Below are positions 12,801 to 23,634 of a stretch of 64,000 nucleotides of DNA, piece after piece. A program made the translations under genes and the position numbers. The notes under the pieces were generated by a model. The model did not search any database. It was not told the origin of the DNA and saw only the letters and a list, made by a program, of their open reading frames with translations. Each line of letters begins with the position of its first letter. Within the stretch, counting starts at the first letter, position 1. The DNA comes from Cordia subcordata (Eukaryota > Streptophyta > Magnoliopsida > Boraginales > Cordiaceae), in NCBI GenBank assembly GCA_028554755.1, contig JAPTOF010000019.1, positions 4,412,001 to 4,476,000 of the forward strand, given 5' to 3'.

Positions 12801-15800
12801 TCACATACCAATTAACAGATATGTAGAAGAGCCTTCCTTGATTACAAAGTATAACAACACTGATTTGCCACATCATAACTCAGGCTTCATGAATATAATT
12901 GTATGTTCACATACAACAACTTCAGCCACTGAATAAACTAGATCCAAATCTTTCTTTAATAGTCCTCTTCCTGAACTTGTTATGTCCAATAACCAAAAGC
13001 ACCTATTGCTGTAGTCTTAATAGGTATAACAAGCCATCAATGGTCATAACTAAAATAATTTACTGTTGAAATCTTTCACCAATATAATTTTTGAGAAGAG
13101 GCTGACAACTAAATTAAACCAATTCAGCTAACTTATGGAACATAAATCTTACATACAATGCATAAGTATTTATGATTATAAGCAGTTCATAGAAAGTACC
13201 AGAATCGGTTTGTCCATTTCGCAAAGCCATGTGATTTGACTTCTGGGTGAATTGTGATTGCTTCGGTAAGTATAAATTTTGTGGCATTGCACTGTGAAGC
13301 ATTTTTGTGAAAACTGCTAGTCTACGTTGTACATCAACAAAAGGTCGACCAGTTTCACTGTCTATCAGACTAAGAAGAGTATGCGATACCTGAAATGCCA
13401 ATATAAAGGTTCAGAACCTTGTGGCTTTTAGCATGCAACATAACCATCAAAAATTAACAGCTTACTTGCACAACTAGTTGATTGCACCATAGAATAGCCT
13501 GGTGTTCCATCGACAACCAGACATTCTTCATGCCTTTAGTACTGATCATGAAACCATGGTTAGGGGGCACAATACCATCAAGCGATTCTAGATTTGACCG
13601 GACCTACAATTGGAGAAAAGTGCTGGTGAGCCATGTAATGCACAAAGCACATAATTGAAAGCAAAAAGAAAAAAGAGCATTAAACCAGATGCCTACTAGT
13701 GAAAGTAGAGGTCAGCTTATATGACACACCAATAAATTAGATAAGATCTATACAGAGCCGATCCCAGTGCGCGAGTATGACGAGTGTAGGACAAGTCACT
13801 GCCTCAGACGTGGAAACCATTACAGAAGTGTAAGACATGAAAAGGTCAATGAATTCCTTAAAATGGATATGCTAGTGTGATGTCAGGAAATGGGTCACAA
13901 CTTGAGCACATATCATGGACGTGGGTAAAGTCAAGATGTAGACATAGATATCAAGTTTTCTGCAGAATCCTAACATCAACCTTTTTTGGCAGAATGCTAA
14001 CAACAAAAGATAGATATTGTTAAGCTACCTGGGACATTAACACAATTACACTGGTATCCAAAATTTTAAAATTTATGCCTTTTTTTCTATCTGGAAACCT
14101 ACCGTAACCTTTTCCTTGACAACTGCCAATAAGTCAAGGTTGAATTAGTGATATCAATATGAAAGTATAATTTTCCAGGTTTACTCTTATAAGACCCACA
14201 AAAGCTCATACTTCTCTTTTCCTTTTTCCTCCTAGCACTATAGAGACCACCCCTAGTTAAAAGCCCATTCTTGTCTTTCATTCCACCCCGCAATCTCCCT
14301 TTCTCTTCTCGCTCTCCACCCACCCTATGTCCACATGGATCATCTATCAACCTACCCTCCACCCTCAATCTCCAACTTCTCTCTAGTTAGACACATGCAG
14401 GGTAACTGTTGAGCATGTGTATGCATGTGTGTGTACGTGTGTTCAGTAAACCAGTTTTCAACCTCATTGGAGCTGTTAATACGGATTGAAGGAAACTAAA
14501 TACCTGGTAATCATGATAACCACCTGAAATGGAGATGACAACAACATGAGAAAGTGGAGGATCAGAGACATAATGGCCACTGTGAGATGTTTGGACCTCA
14601 TATCCTTTTCTCCATTCCTGGTTTACATGTGCATAATAGTGGCCCAAAGATGGTTGCAATTCCAAGGAAGGTGACCTTGAAAAAGTACAGGAACTCATAA
14701 GGTATTAATTAATGCATAAGGCATAAAAAAATGCATAAGAATCTGAAGGGGGGGGAAAAAAAGTATTACTGGTGTGGAGATGAAAGAGTCATAATAGTTT
14801 CTACAGCTGACTTCCTTAGGTGTGGGTGTACAGTCGCTCCTCTGGCGACAAAACCACCCATCGAGTGACCAACTAATATAACACTCTTTGGCAGCTTTCC
14901 GGAGCTAGCAGCACCTTCTCGAGCATCATGAGACTCTTTATATTGATCCAAGATCTATAGAAAAATGAGTATAAGATGGAAAATTATAATAAATGTGAAT
15001 GGTCGTATTCATGCAGAAAGGAAAAGAACATAAAGAAGGAGGAGGAGGAGGAGAAGGCCAAATGGAAGTAAGAAGAAAGAACATAACTAAATATGCAACC
15101 TAATGCATAATTGATGCTTTTGTCACCTAAAAATTGTGATATTTCAAAAAATTCTAAATATGACTTAGATTTCTTCATGCCTGTACTCACAAGTATCATA
15201 TACAAAGATCCATCAGTTGAGACTGCCCTTCCTTAACTAACTGTTATCAAGCCTCAATAGGATGAAACAGAGAAGTAGACGAATTCTATAACACTGATAA
15301 CAGCAAAGAAGTGTTGCACATAATTATCTCTAAGCATAACTACATGCACACAACGAAGACTTTTGAGACAGGAACAGTTTTGTACTTTCCAACATGCAGC
15401 TTTAAGATTCCCTAAGGAGTATATCTCATAATCCATATATTCAAACTGTAATCTCAAAAGAATATGCACAGGAAATTTGCCAAAAATTATACCCTGTGAA
15501 TGGCATATACTACATATTCTGTATGTTCTTCAAGAATGCGACCATCCATTGCAGAATGTTCACCTTCAAGATCCACAGCAAACCAGTCAAGCATGTGACG
15601 ATACTGATCAGGTAATGGAACCTCTGCTACGTCTATTTTCATAACCTGGGAAGCTACTTGGTAAAACGTTTTCACAAGTGGGCCACCTTGATAAGCCCTA
15701 TCAGATTCTGCAGCCAAAGATCTCACCTATAACAATGAAAAGGAACAAGGAAAGAGTAAGTAAAGGCAAAATGCACTTCTGTTTCTTATTTCATCTATTA

Positions 15801-16309
15801 ATACCGCATACAATTCTCTTCCTGCTACCCATACATCTATGTAATTGATGAGCAATCACATCATAATAACAAAACCAAAAGAAGAAGGAGTACCTGAATT
15901 AAATCTAAGTAACAGCTAAATATTAACTTGTGAGACATAAAAGACTTCCATTTGAATGCAAATTTCAGGACAGCCACAATTTAATATAAAGCAGAGAGAG
16001 ACAGAGAGAGAGGCTTGCCTGTTTGTAGCTTCCTCCATTCCCCGGAATAAAAAGAACAGGAACACCACTAAGCCTCTTGAGGTGCTCCTTAAAATCAATT
16101 TTTTGCCACCCTTCATGGTATAAATATAGACCGTATTTTGTAGACGTCACATTCAGTGGAGTGGATATGGGAATGTATGTAGGGTACATATATGTCATAA
16201 TACATCCATTAGATATGGGCCTTAGCAAACCGTACAGTGCAGCAACTCCTATCCATACAACGAGAGCAATCACAGCTGCTACTCTTACTTTATCTTTAGA
16301 CGCTCTCAT
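2960..16309 (-). CDS. PGAP1-like GPI inositol-deacylase (ER membrane lipase)
   Basis: This gene has 18 coding exons: 16309-16019, 15726-15493, 14954-14770, 14675-14504, 13603-13466, 13389-13200, 12795-12650, 12316-12143, 12033-11923, 11218-11099, 11001-10845, 8850-8687, 8548-8462, 8179-7851, 7013-6932, 5524-5385, 4255-3985 and 3292-2960. They total 1107 codons plus stop. PGAP1 proteins remove the acyl chain from the inositol of GPI anchors in the ER. An N-terminal membrane segment (about residues 10-30) is followed by a luminal alpha/beta hydrolase with the conserved FIPGNGGSYKQ stretch and the nucleophile motif GHSMGG (Ser206). From about residue 710 to the end there are about eight hydrophobic segments, as expected for a multi-pass tail. 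The start at 16309 is the only in-frame ATG after an upstream stop. Intron 1 uses a GC donor (CAG/GCAAG). Introns host a TRIM element, a SINE-like insertion and a hAT-like element. The closest relative I recall is Arabidopsis At3g27325. Confidence 0.93.
3420..3480. repeat. short tandem duplication (about 27 bp x2)
   Basis: A unit of about 27 bp containing AGAATGGGGTCAAGTAATAT is present twice back to back, in the intron between exons 17 and 18 of the PGAP1-like gene. No function is implied. Confidence 0.8.
5576..5889 (+). repeat. left LTR of the TRIM-like element
   Basis: The 314-bp repeat begins TGTTG and ends ACACA. A TATAAATAGGC stretch near 5730-5740 is a plausible TATA box. It is followed by two short segments, GAGCCACCATTGGTGGTGGC, which can fold back on itself. 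Confidence 0.92.
5951..6045 (+). repeat. 37-bp tandem repeat inside the TRIM-like element
   Basis: Units at 5951-5987 and 5988-6024 differ at only a few bases, and a third partial unit runs to about 6045. Each contains AGCCTACGGTTCTCATGTCA. The repeat follows a run of A residues just after the primer-binding site. Confidence 0.85.
6388..6718 (+). repeat. right LTR of the TRIM-like element
   Basis: The 331-bp repeat is nearly identical to the left LTR. The main difference is an extra 17 bp near 6500, next to CTAGTTTCCTTA, which looks like a local slippage duplication. A handful of point differences suggest that the insertion is not brand new. Confidence 0.92.
8287..8392 (-). mobile_element. 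short SINE-like retroinsertion with 22-bp target duplication
   Basis: A 106-bp segment is bracketed by a perfect 22-bp direct repeat (8265-8286 and 8393-8414, beginning GTTTATTTATTTATTATG). Read on the minus strand it contains ACAGGTTCGATTTTTACTGC, which resembles a pol III B box, and it ends near CGTGAGGGGACATA. Long target duplications are typical of LINE-dependent retroposition. The A box is not clear, so this may be a 5'-truncated SINE. It lies in the PGAP1-like intron between exons 13 and 14. Confidence 0.75.
9629..10388. mobile_element. hAT-like non-autonomous DNA transposon
   Basis: A 760-bp element sits in the PGAP1-like intron between exons 11 and 12. Its ends are imperfect inverted repeats, TAGGGCTGTGCATTTAT on the left and the complement of TAGGGGTGTTTATTGGGG on the right. 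The flanking 8-mers are TTAGCAGT (9621-9628) and TAAGCAGT (10389-10396), differing at one base. An 8-bp target duplication and TAGGG ends fit the hAT superfamily. The interior is rich in GGGGA/TCCCC runs near both ends and has a TA microsatellite (9843-9869). No transposase frame is present. Confidence 0.75.
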
Positions 16310-17932
16310 CGATGAATCAAATTCTCCTTTCACATAAAAGTGATCTTGTGCATCATAGATTTATCTTCATAACAGCCAAAAAAAATCAGAAACATATCTC
16401 TCCATGAAAAGTATAACATGATAAAGATCAATTAGACGGTACAGATATTAGAAACCGAACTGGATTCTTCAGCATTGTTGTATAACCTGAAGCACTACTC
16501 CATAACTCAATGGATAATAAAACGAATTATGATCAGCTAACAGAATTCACTCGTATAAGCATTTCATCAAACAACTTATAAATGCAGACAGTTCATGCTT
16601 CAAGTGCTCCATATAAAATTCCAAATTGAAATAATCTATAGCAATTATTCCCACAACTCAGTTAACAGAACACAGAGCTAGATACACACACACACAAATA
16701 TAATTACGTAAGGTGGAAAAGCTAGAAGCAAACATGAGGTGGAGCACTAAAAGCTCCAAAACTGAACCATGAACTTGCAGCAGCTGTAAGGCGAGAGCAA
16801 TGCGATTTCGAACCGGGGCTAAACATCAAATGGGGTGATTTGAAATGCAAAGAAAGGTTCTAAAACAACTTTTTCACGAAAGATTGATGAAATTTGATCC
16901 AGAAAAGAAGAAAGAAACAGGAGATTGAATGAAGAGGAACCTGTAAAGAGATCTATCTAATTGGCAAAGGACGAGCTGATTAAAAACAGCATTGAGGAGA
17001 GTGTGTATACTTGTGAGATGCGATTTTGATTGATTAAATAATAACAAATCTCGACTCTTCTGTTTATGGGAAAACTTTGAATACGTATGGGACAAAACAT
17101 TCTTTTGATTTGGGATCGCTGGTTGTGTTCTTTGTAGGTCCAAAAGACCAATAAGAATGTGACGACGCATCGAGAAAAGTAGCTTTTGCTCAAAAGTACT
17201 TTTCAATTTTAACTTAGAAACTAAGACACCACGACGTTAATTACACGTGCTCCTCAGCTAGTTGGTCCTAATTCGTCAAGATTTTTTTCTTTTTCTTCTT
17301 CCGTCTTTTTGTCTGAAAGTCAGCGTCTATTTACAACCAAAACTATGTACAAAAAAAATATCAAACAGATTATAATAGGAAAACTCTACTTTAATTTTAC
17401 ACGTAACTCAATTTGTCACACGATTAACTCATTTGAAGACATACATTGACCAAGAGCATTTAAGAATTCTTCATTTTCAAGTTGTTTCCATGATTGCGTC
17501 ATGTAATTCTTCCTTGGTGTTTTTGCTAAAATGCTCACAAAAATCGATCTTTTCTTCTCCCTCATTAACTATTTAAGCAAGTAAAACCATTTCTTTTCTT
17601 TTCTTTTCTTTTTTTTCTCATTGTTAAATTGAAAATGCAAGACTAGAAGTTTCACTCCACTAAAATTCTACTTATAATAAATACAGGTTTAATGCTGACA
17701 AGGATGTGACAACAGAAGATTGCGCTCAAAATTCAACTGAATCCTGCTCTCTCAGGTTATATCTATCTCGCAAAAGAACAAAACAGTACAAAAGGGAATT
17801 TACAAACAACAAACATTTTCAAGAAAAGCTTCAAGAGCTTCCCGGTGAAACTCCCTACCCCGATTCCTGAGAAATCATTGCGATGGATGTTGCTTCATCA
17901 AGAATGTCATATTTGGTGTTGCGCATTCAATT
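16310..17932. promoter_or_regulatory. PGAP1-like gene leader and promoter region; CXE11-like 3' flank
   Basis: This spacer holds the 5' leader and promoter of the minus-strand PGAP1-like gene and the 3' flank of the CXE11-like gene. I see no other coding sequence. On the minus strand an ATG at 16335 is followed at once by TGA, forming a two-codon upstream ORF 20 nt before the main start. Pyrimidine-rich (CTTTT)-type sequence lies at about 17591-17612. I could not place a transcription start or a convincing TATA box. Confidence 0.5.
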
Positions 17933-20896
17933 TTAGTAAGAGAACTCATGGCCTCGGAGTGAAATATATTTCTTAACCCAGATGGCAATGTCCTCAGCAC
18001 AAACCAGGGCTTGAGGCGTCTTAAGAAGCATGTCAAGAGTTGCAAATTCATGAACTGCATCCTTGTACTCGAGAACAGGGGCAACAACATTTACCTTCCG
18101 TAGCTCCTCTGAGTAAGCAATTGCCCGGTCTCTCATCCAGTCATGCTCTGCTACAATAGTCAGTGTCGGGGGCATGTATTTTAGAGGTGGAGCGCGACCA
18201 GGAAGGAGAGGGTTAGCAGCAGGATGGTCCAGGTCAAACTCTTCCGGCAGAAAAAGTTTCCATGCAAGCATGCACATTGGTTTGTCATAGAAGTAGGAAT
18301 TTGCCAATTTTATCTCAGAATGTGTTGGAACACTTCCAATGAAGAAGGGATACATCAGAACCTGTGCCACAACTTTCAATGGGTCCAACAGTTTTCCGGA
18401 CTCTACAGCTTTTTGAGCCAAGTAATCAGCAATATTTCCACCGCAGCTCGCTCCAAGAAGCACACATCTGTATGAAGCCAAAAACCACAAACATTGAAGC
18501 TTAAAATAGCTGCAGAGATGACAAAGGTCGTTTACACATCGAGTGCAATGCATAACTAGGACACTAGGTTAGAAGCATGTCTGCGTATGTCAGCTTACTT
18601 CTCATCAGCAGTACTAATACACCAAAAATAATGAGACCTCCTTCGAGAGAAGTCCACTCTCCAAAGATTAGGCACACAGCTATTTACCAAATCAAAACCA
18701 AGTTAGCTAGAGTTATTAGTCTCGGTGCCTTCAACTTCAAGCTCTGGTCTCTTGTAGTTGATTGAGTGAGTAATGTGTACTGCTATGCAATGGCATACAT
18801 ATAAGATTTTGATTTATCATATATCCTAAGGAAGTCGGTCTCTGCAGTTGTCCTCTTTAGAATTAATTTTTTTACCTTTCAAATAGTTCCCTCTAGTGTA
18901 AACTACAACCTGGAACCTGGTTAATAGGAATCCCCAACTCTGAAACATATTAGCAAATTGGACCATCCTCCAGGAAGTCTGGTACATTTGCAAGCTGGAA
19001 AAGAAACTCTGAAATTTGTAGTATTCCACAGAATCCAACCCAATTTGATACCAAGGAAATGCTAATAATTTCAAAATAGAAAGTCCAACTTTCAGCCAAA
19101 AGGAGTTGAAATTACATGAAACAAAATCTTTGACAGGTTGCTGTCATTTTTAGATAGTATCGCGACACAGATAACAGGCAATAGATAAGAATGGATGACA
19201 AGGCCAGTTCAAGAATCGAGAGTCTGATGGACTGAATAGGATTACAGGAAAAGAAGAAAAACAGATCATTTCAAACAAATAACTTAAATTTGAGAGAGAA
19301 TGACATGAAACAGAATACAAAATGTGCCAATTAGCTTTTGTTTTAGACTGGCAATGCAGTATTTGATAGCAGCTGGTGAGTTTTAGGTGCTGTTCAGGTG
19401 TTCTAGAGTACAGGGAGTTTGATTGAAGAGGTTATCATTAAATAAAATACTCCAGTCGTGTCAAGCAAGCGCGCAGTCTACTTTCTATAAAAGCTTTGGC
19501 AAGCTCCGGTTAGATATGACAGAGGAAAACTTGACCCAGGAAGGCGGTGTTAATCTGCGTGTGAAAATATCAAGAATGGACCATATGGTTGTTCTGCATG
19601 GGGAAGGCACATCACTAGTCAACTAAAAATGTACACAACATATGACTATTTTGCAACATAAACAATATTCAATTTGTTAGAAATTTTCCATTTTGATCTC
19701 TTTCCCAATATTAATAACCCCAACCTAGATTTCCACCATCATAAGTGAACCTAATTTTTTGCCCACAATTAATGTCATCAACATACAAATCCTAGGAGCT
19801 ACCCTTGTTATTAGTATTCAGCAGTAAATACATTTCCATACAATCTAATCAACACCTAATGCATTAGATGACTAGAAAAGAATACTAAGCAGCAGCAGTA
19901 ATTACAAAACAACACAATGATTAAAAAACCTGACCTTGATGGATCTCCATGAGCAGCCAACCACGGTTCCACCATCGACGCCCCAAATGCATCAGCAACA
20001 TGCCAGTATCCATCTGACGATTTCCTCAGATCACCACCACCACCTCCCCGCGTACTCCCCCCTAAAGACTTGTTACATTCTGCCAAATTCGCCTGCTTCG
20101 CCAGCCAATGCAACACCTTCAACCCGTCCTCAAAAGCTGCAGGGTACTTATTCTCCGGCGCTAACCTATACCCAACAGCCAACACGATCACATCGCATAG
20201 CTTCGCCATCCTTCTACAGAAAATATCATTCGCCACCGATTCATTACTCCCGCTCACGAAACCCCCGCCGTGAAACTGCAACATCACCGGCAGTTTCCGG
20301 CAGTTTCTGATATTCATCGGCGAATACCCTCTGTATATACCACTCTCCCCTTTCACATTTCCATCACCAATGCTTCCTCCATAACTATTTCTTCTATAAC
20401 CGTTAGTATCAAAAGAAACAGCACGTTGAATATAGCTTCCTTTATCTGGAAAACTGTCATTATCACTCACATTATTATTATTATTGTTGTTGTCCATATT
20501 ATTTTTATTATTTGTAGCAGGAGCGCCATAACTATTGTGTCGAAACAGGGTGTGGGTCAGATCCGGGCCGGGCTTGGTACTATTGGAAGCCCGAAATGAA
20601 AGTTGGGGCTTGAGATGAGTGGGATCGACGAAAGCGAGGCAGGTCTCGGGGAGGAAGATTCGGATGGAGAGAGAGTTCAAGGGATCGATGTGGATGTCCT
20701 TGGTGGCGACGCCGTCCGTGAACGTGGGATTCGCGGCGGCGATTGATTCCTCGTCCGGCCGCGACGTGACTCCGAACGAGCCGCCGTCGTCCGCCTCCGT
20801 GAACGCGGCCGTGGAATCTTGCATCCGGCTCTGCAACCGTTGCTTCAACATGAATTTGAAGAACACGCTGTACAATTTCACCGCCACGCTTGGCAT
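17933..20896 (-). CDS. CXE11: probable carboxylesterase 11-like (CXE11 clade)
   Basis: Two exons, 20896-19935 and 18467-17933, join through AAG/GTCAGG and ACAG/ATGTG to give 498 codons plus stop. The protein is an alpha/beta hydrolase of the plant CXE (GID1-like) family. The oxyanion-hole motif HGGG is at residues 209-212. The nucleophile is Ser328 in GASCGG, with likely acid Asp430 (AEHD) and His460 (DAVHEF). The N-terminus MPSVAVKLYSVFFKFMLKQR is typical of the CXE11/CXE16 group and fixes the start. An insert between about residues 105 and 195 is unusually rich in Asn, Ser and Gly, with a run of seven Asn (136-142). This makes the protein somewhat longer than the roughly 460 residues I recall for Arabidopsis CXE11 (At3g27320). 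The natural substrate is not known from sequence. It lies head-to-tail upstream of the PGAP1-like gene, the neighbour relation that I also recall in Arabidopsis. Confidence 0.93.
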
Positions 20897-22610
20897 TTTA
20901 ATTCTTTTTCTGGGGAGGGGAAAAAATGCACAAATGTGGATTAAATTTAAATGCAAATAAAATCCATTTTTTTAATCGATTAATTTTTGTCAAATTAGCG
21001 AGTGTTTTGTGTTAATGAGATAATTATTCCATGGGAGGATGATGATGGAGAGAAGCAAAGCAGTTTCGAGTTTTCATATTTTTTGTTTTTTTTGTTTTTT
21101 TTTTTTTGGGTTGGTTTTTCCGGGGTTGTTTGTTTGCGCACCAGGTATTGCATGCGAGAGGAGCTTTGATAGTGTACGGTCGGCTCATTAGCTGAAGAAG
21201 AGGTGAACGGATGGATGGGATGGAGTGTAAAGCAAGCGATGCTCATGAGAAGTACCCAGTTGGTCGCCTTGCTCTTGATATCTCATGATTAGGTGACACA
21301 TGGACGTCAAATCTCATTTGAAGCTCGTTTGAATTAATTTTTGAAAAATATTTTATTATTTTTTGAAAAAAAATTAATTTTTGAAGAGTTTAAATTTTAA
21401 TTTTTTGAAAGGATAAATAACAGCATTATCGCTGTGATTAATAATAAATGGACAATTAGTCTGTATTTTTTAAAAATAAGCACCGAACCCTCCTGTCATC
21501 TTAAAAAATAAGACACGTTACTCCTTTCATTAAAAAATCTGTTACTTTTAACTGTAAATATAACACATTTGTGCAAATTGTAACTAAACTTATCCTTCTC
21601 TATGATAAATTTAATTTTAGTCAAAAATGCCCTTCTCTCTCAAAAACATTTATTTATAGCAGAAAAAGGAAAAGGCCTCCATGCTCATCATCTTCCCGTA
21701 ACACCGTCACCACCACTGCACTCACATACACACACCGTCTACCAACAACGTACACACAGTCACCACTACTACACCACCATTGCACTCGCATACACACCAT
21801 CTATTAACAATATATGAATTGAGAAGGCTCTTGGAAGAAGACGTTAGAGGAATCTCAGCGGTCAAGATGATTTCACTGCTAACTTTCAAGTTGCCTCCAA
21901 AAAAAGAAAAAAAAATGAGGAACTCTACTATTAAAAAGTTAAAAGAGATGAAACACTTTAAAAATGTTGTGAAATGGAAAATCATCAAAAGAAAGAGGGA
22001 TTTTTTTTAAACAAAAGTCAAGTGGTAAATTTTGACAAAACATTCAATATCTGAAAATGAAGCCAAGAGTTGCATGTAAAAGTTGAAAATAATATAAAGC
22101 TATATGCAAGCTAGGAAAGAAAAATCATGCGTGACATTTAATGTGATAAAGAATATTAAGCTTTGCATTAATTGTTTGTCTCCCATCTTTGCTTATAAAT
22201 ACCAAGTCTTGGGAGCAATTGAGACATGTAAGGAAAGGAGAAGTAGAAAAGGAGTACAAGTAGAGAGAATTAAAAAAAAGTAAGAGTGATATTATATTGT
22301 GTTAGAAAAAGATTATATTTAAGTTACTGTATACTATATTATATTCAGGTTATTTTATAACAAAAAAATGATTGTTTACTAATCTTGAGTTTTTCTCGTG
22401 ATCCATTTTTTTTTTTTTTAAATATGGGCCTTAATACGCTATTCCTAGGTTCGCTTTCTTTGTTCTTGCTCTTTCTTTTCTCAAGGGAACGCAGGAAGTT
22501 AGCAATGGATCATTTTAACTGCTAAGACTCCTCTAATATAGCCTTCTGAGCTCATTTTGGGAAAAATGATTAGTTGCTCTTTTAGATTATCTAATTATTT
22601 CAATGACTAA

Positions 22611-22718
22611 GAGGGTGTTTAACTTTGCTTATTTTGTGCTTATAAGCACCTAAATAGTAAAAACATATTTCTTGGTGCTTCTTTCTAAGTGCTTAAATAA
22701 GCAAAGCCAAACACCCTC
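22611..22718. mobile_element. Tourist-type MITE, copy 1
   Basis: This is a 108-bp fold-back element. The left arm begins GAGGGTGTTTAACTTTGC, and the right arm is its complement with two mismatches over 24 bp. Flanking TAA trinucleotides at 22608-22610 and 22719-22721 form a perfect 3-bp target duplication, the signature of PIF/Harbinger (Tourist) MITEs. Confidence 0.85.
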
Positions 22719-23163
22719 TAAGATCTCTCATAGAGGGTATGGGGGGGTTGAACTGTCTTCAGCAACCTACTGGATATCCTTTCAAACATTTGCGAGAAAT
22801 TCAACGATGGTGAACTATATGAAAAAAAGTGAATCTGGTAGCATCACGAGGAAATTCAATTCTAAAAGACTTATGAGGTGAACGTATACTCGCATAACCA
22901 TCACACATGAAACAACATGGAGACTTCCATAAAATAGACCATTTGATCTCTCCAAGTGTTCTCAGGGCAACATTGATGACGTTCATTACCATATGAAAGG
23001 ATCAAATTCAAAGTTGGATACAGAATCATCGCGTGTGCATGATCTGATATACATTAGCCACCAACAATAACAAAGAATGAAGAGATCATGCAGTTTTTTG
23101 AAATTAGATTCTTTAAGTCTTATCTAGAGGTGAACATGCTAAAATATTATATGATGATGATAC

Positions 23164-23166
<3 letters not shown>

Positions 23167-23201
<35 letters not shown>
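23167..23201. repeat. (TA)n microsatellite
   Basis: About 17 uninterrupted TA dinucleotides lie downstream of the PP2A B' gene. Confidence 0.95.
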
Positions 23202-23203
<2 letters not shown>

Positions 23204-23634
23204 CCAGATTAAGAGTACACATACCAAATACAAAAACAAATACAAAAACGTAGCAGCAAGAAAAATGTCTTAAACAGAAACCTGCAAAATGAAGCTCTTT
23301 TAATTGTCATCATCCTGAATACTAATTGCGAAAAAGACCAAATTCTCTACCAGATTTCCTTCAAGTGACCGCAAAATGCAGACTACAACTTTGTTATATA
23401 TACAGTCTTTGGATCTAATCAGACCAGGTGGTTCTTGCCTGTGTGAACTTCACCTCAAGTTACCTGTCAATCAAAAACTCAGGAAAGTATGCAAAGCTCC
23501 GAAAAGCAAGGAAATATTTGACCCAGCGAAAAAATCTGCATCCACTTTGCAAATTCAACATTCTAGCCCAAGATTCCCCGATCATCTTGGTAACCAACCA
23601 GCAATCAAGGCCAGACAGTATAACCGTTCATACT

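Larger units (their letters stand above)
20897..23634. other. intergenic: CXE11-like 5' flank, one MITE, TA microsatellite
   Basis: No gene is supported. The first few hundred bases should contain the leader and promoter of the minus-strand CXE11-like gene. They include a long T run at about 21080-21110. A Tourist-type MITE lies at 22611-22718 and a TA microsatellite at 23167-23201. The rest is AT-rich, without codon structure that I trust. Confidence 0.6.

Noticed and set aside
20070..20599. Plus-strand open frames overlapping the CXE11-like first exon
   Set aside because: They are antisense shadows of a well-supported coding exon.
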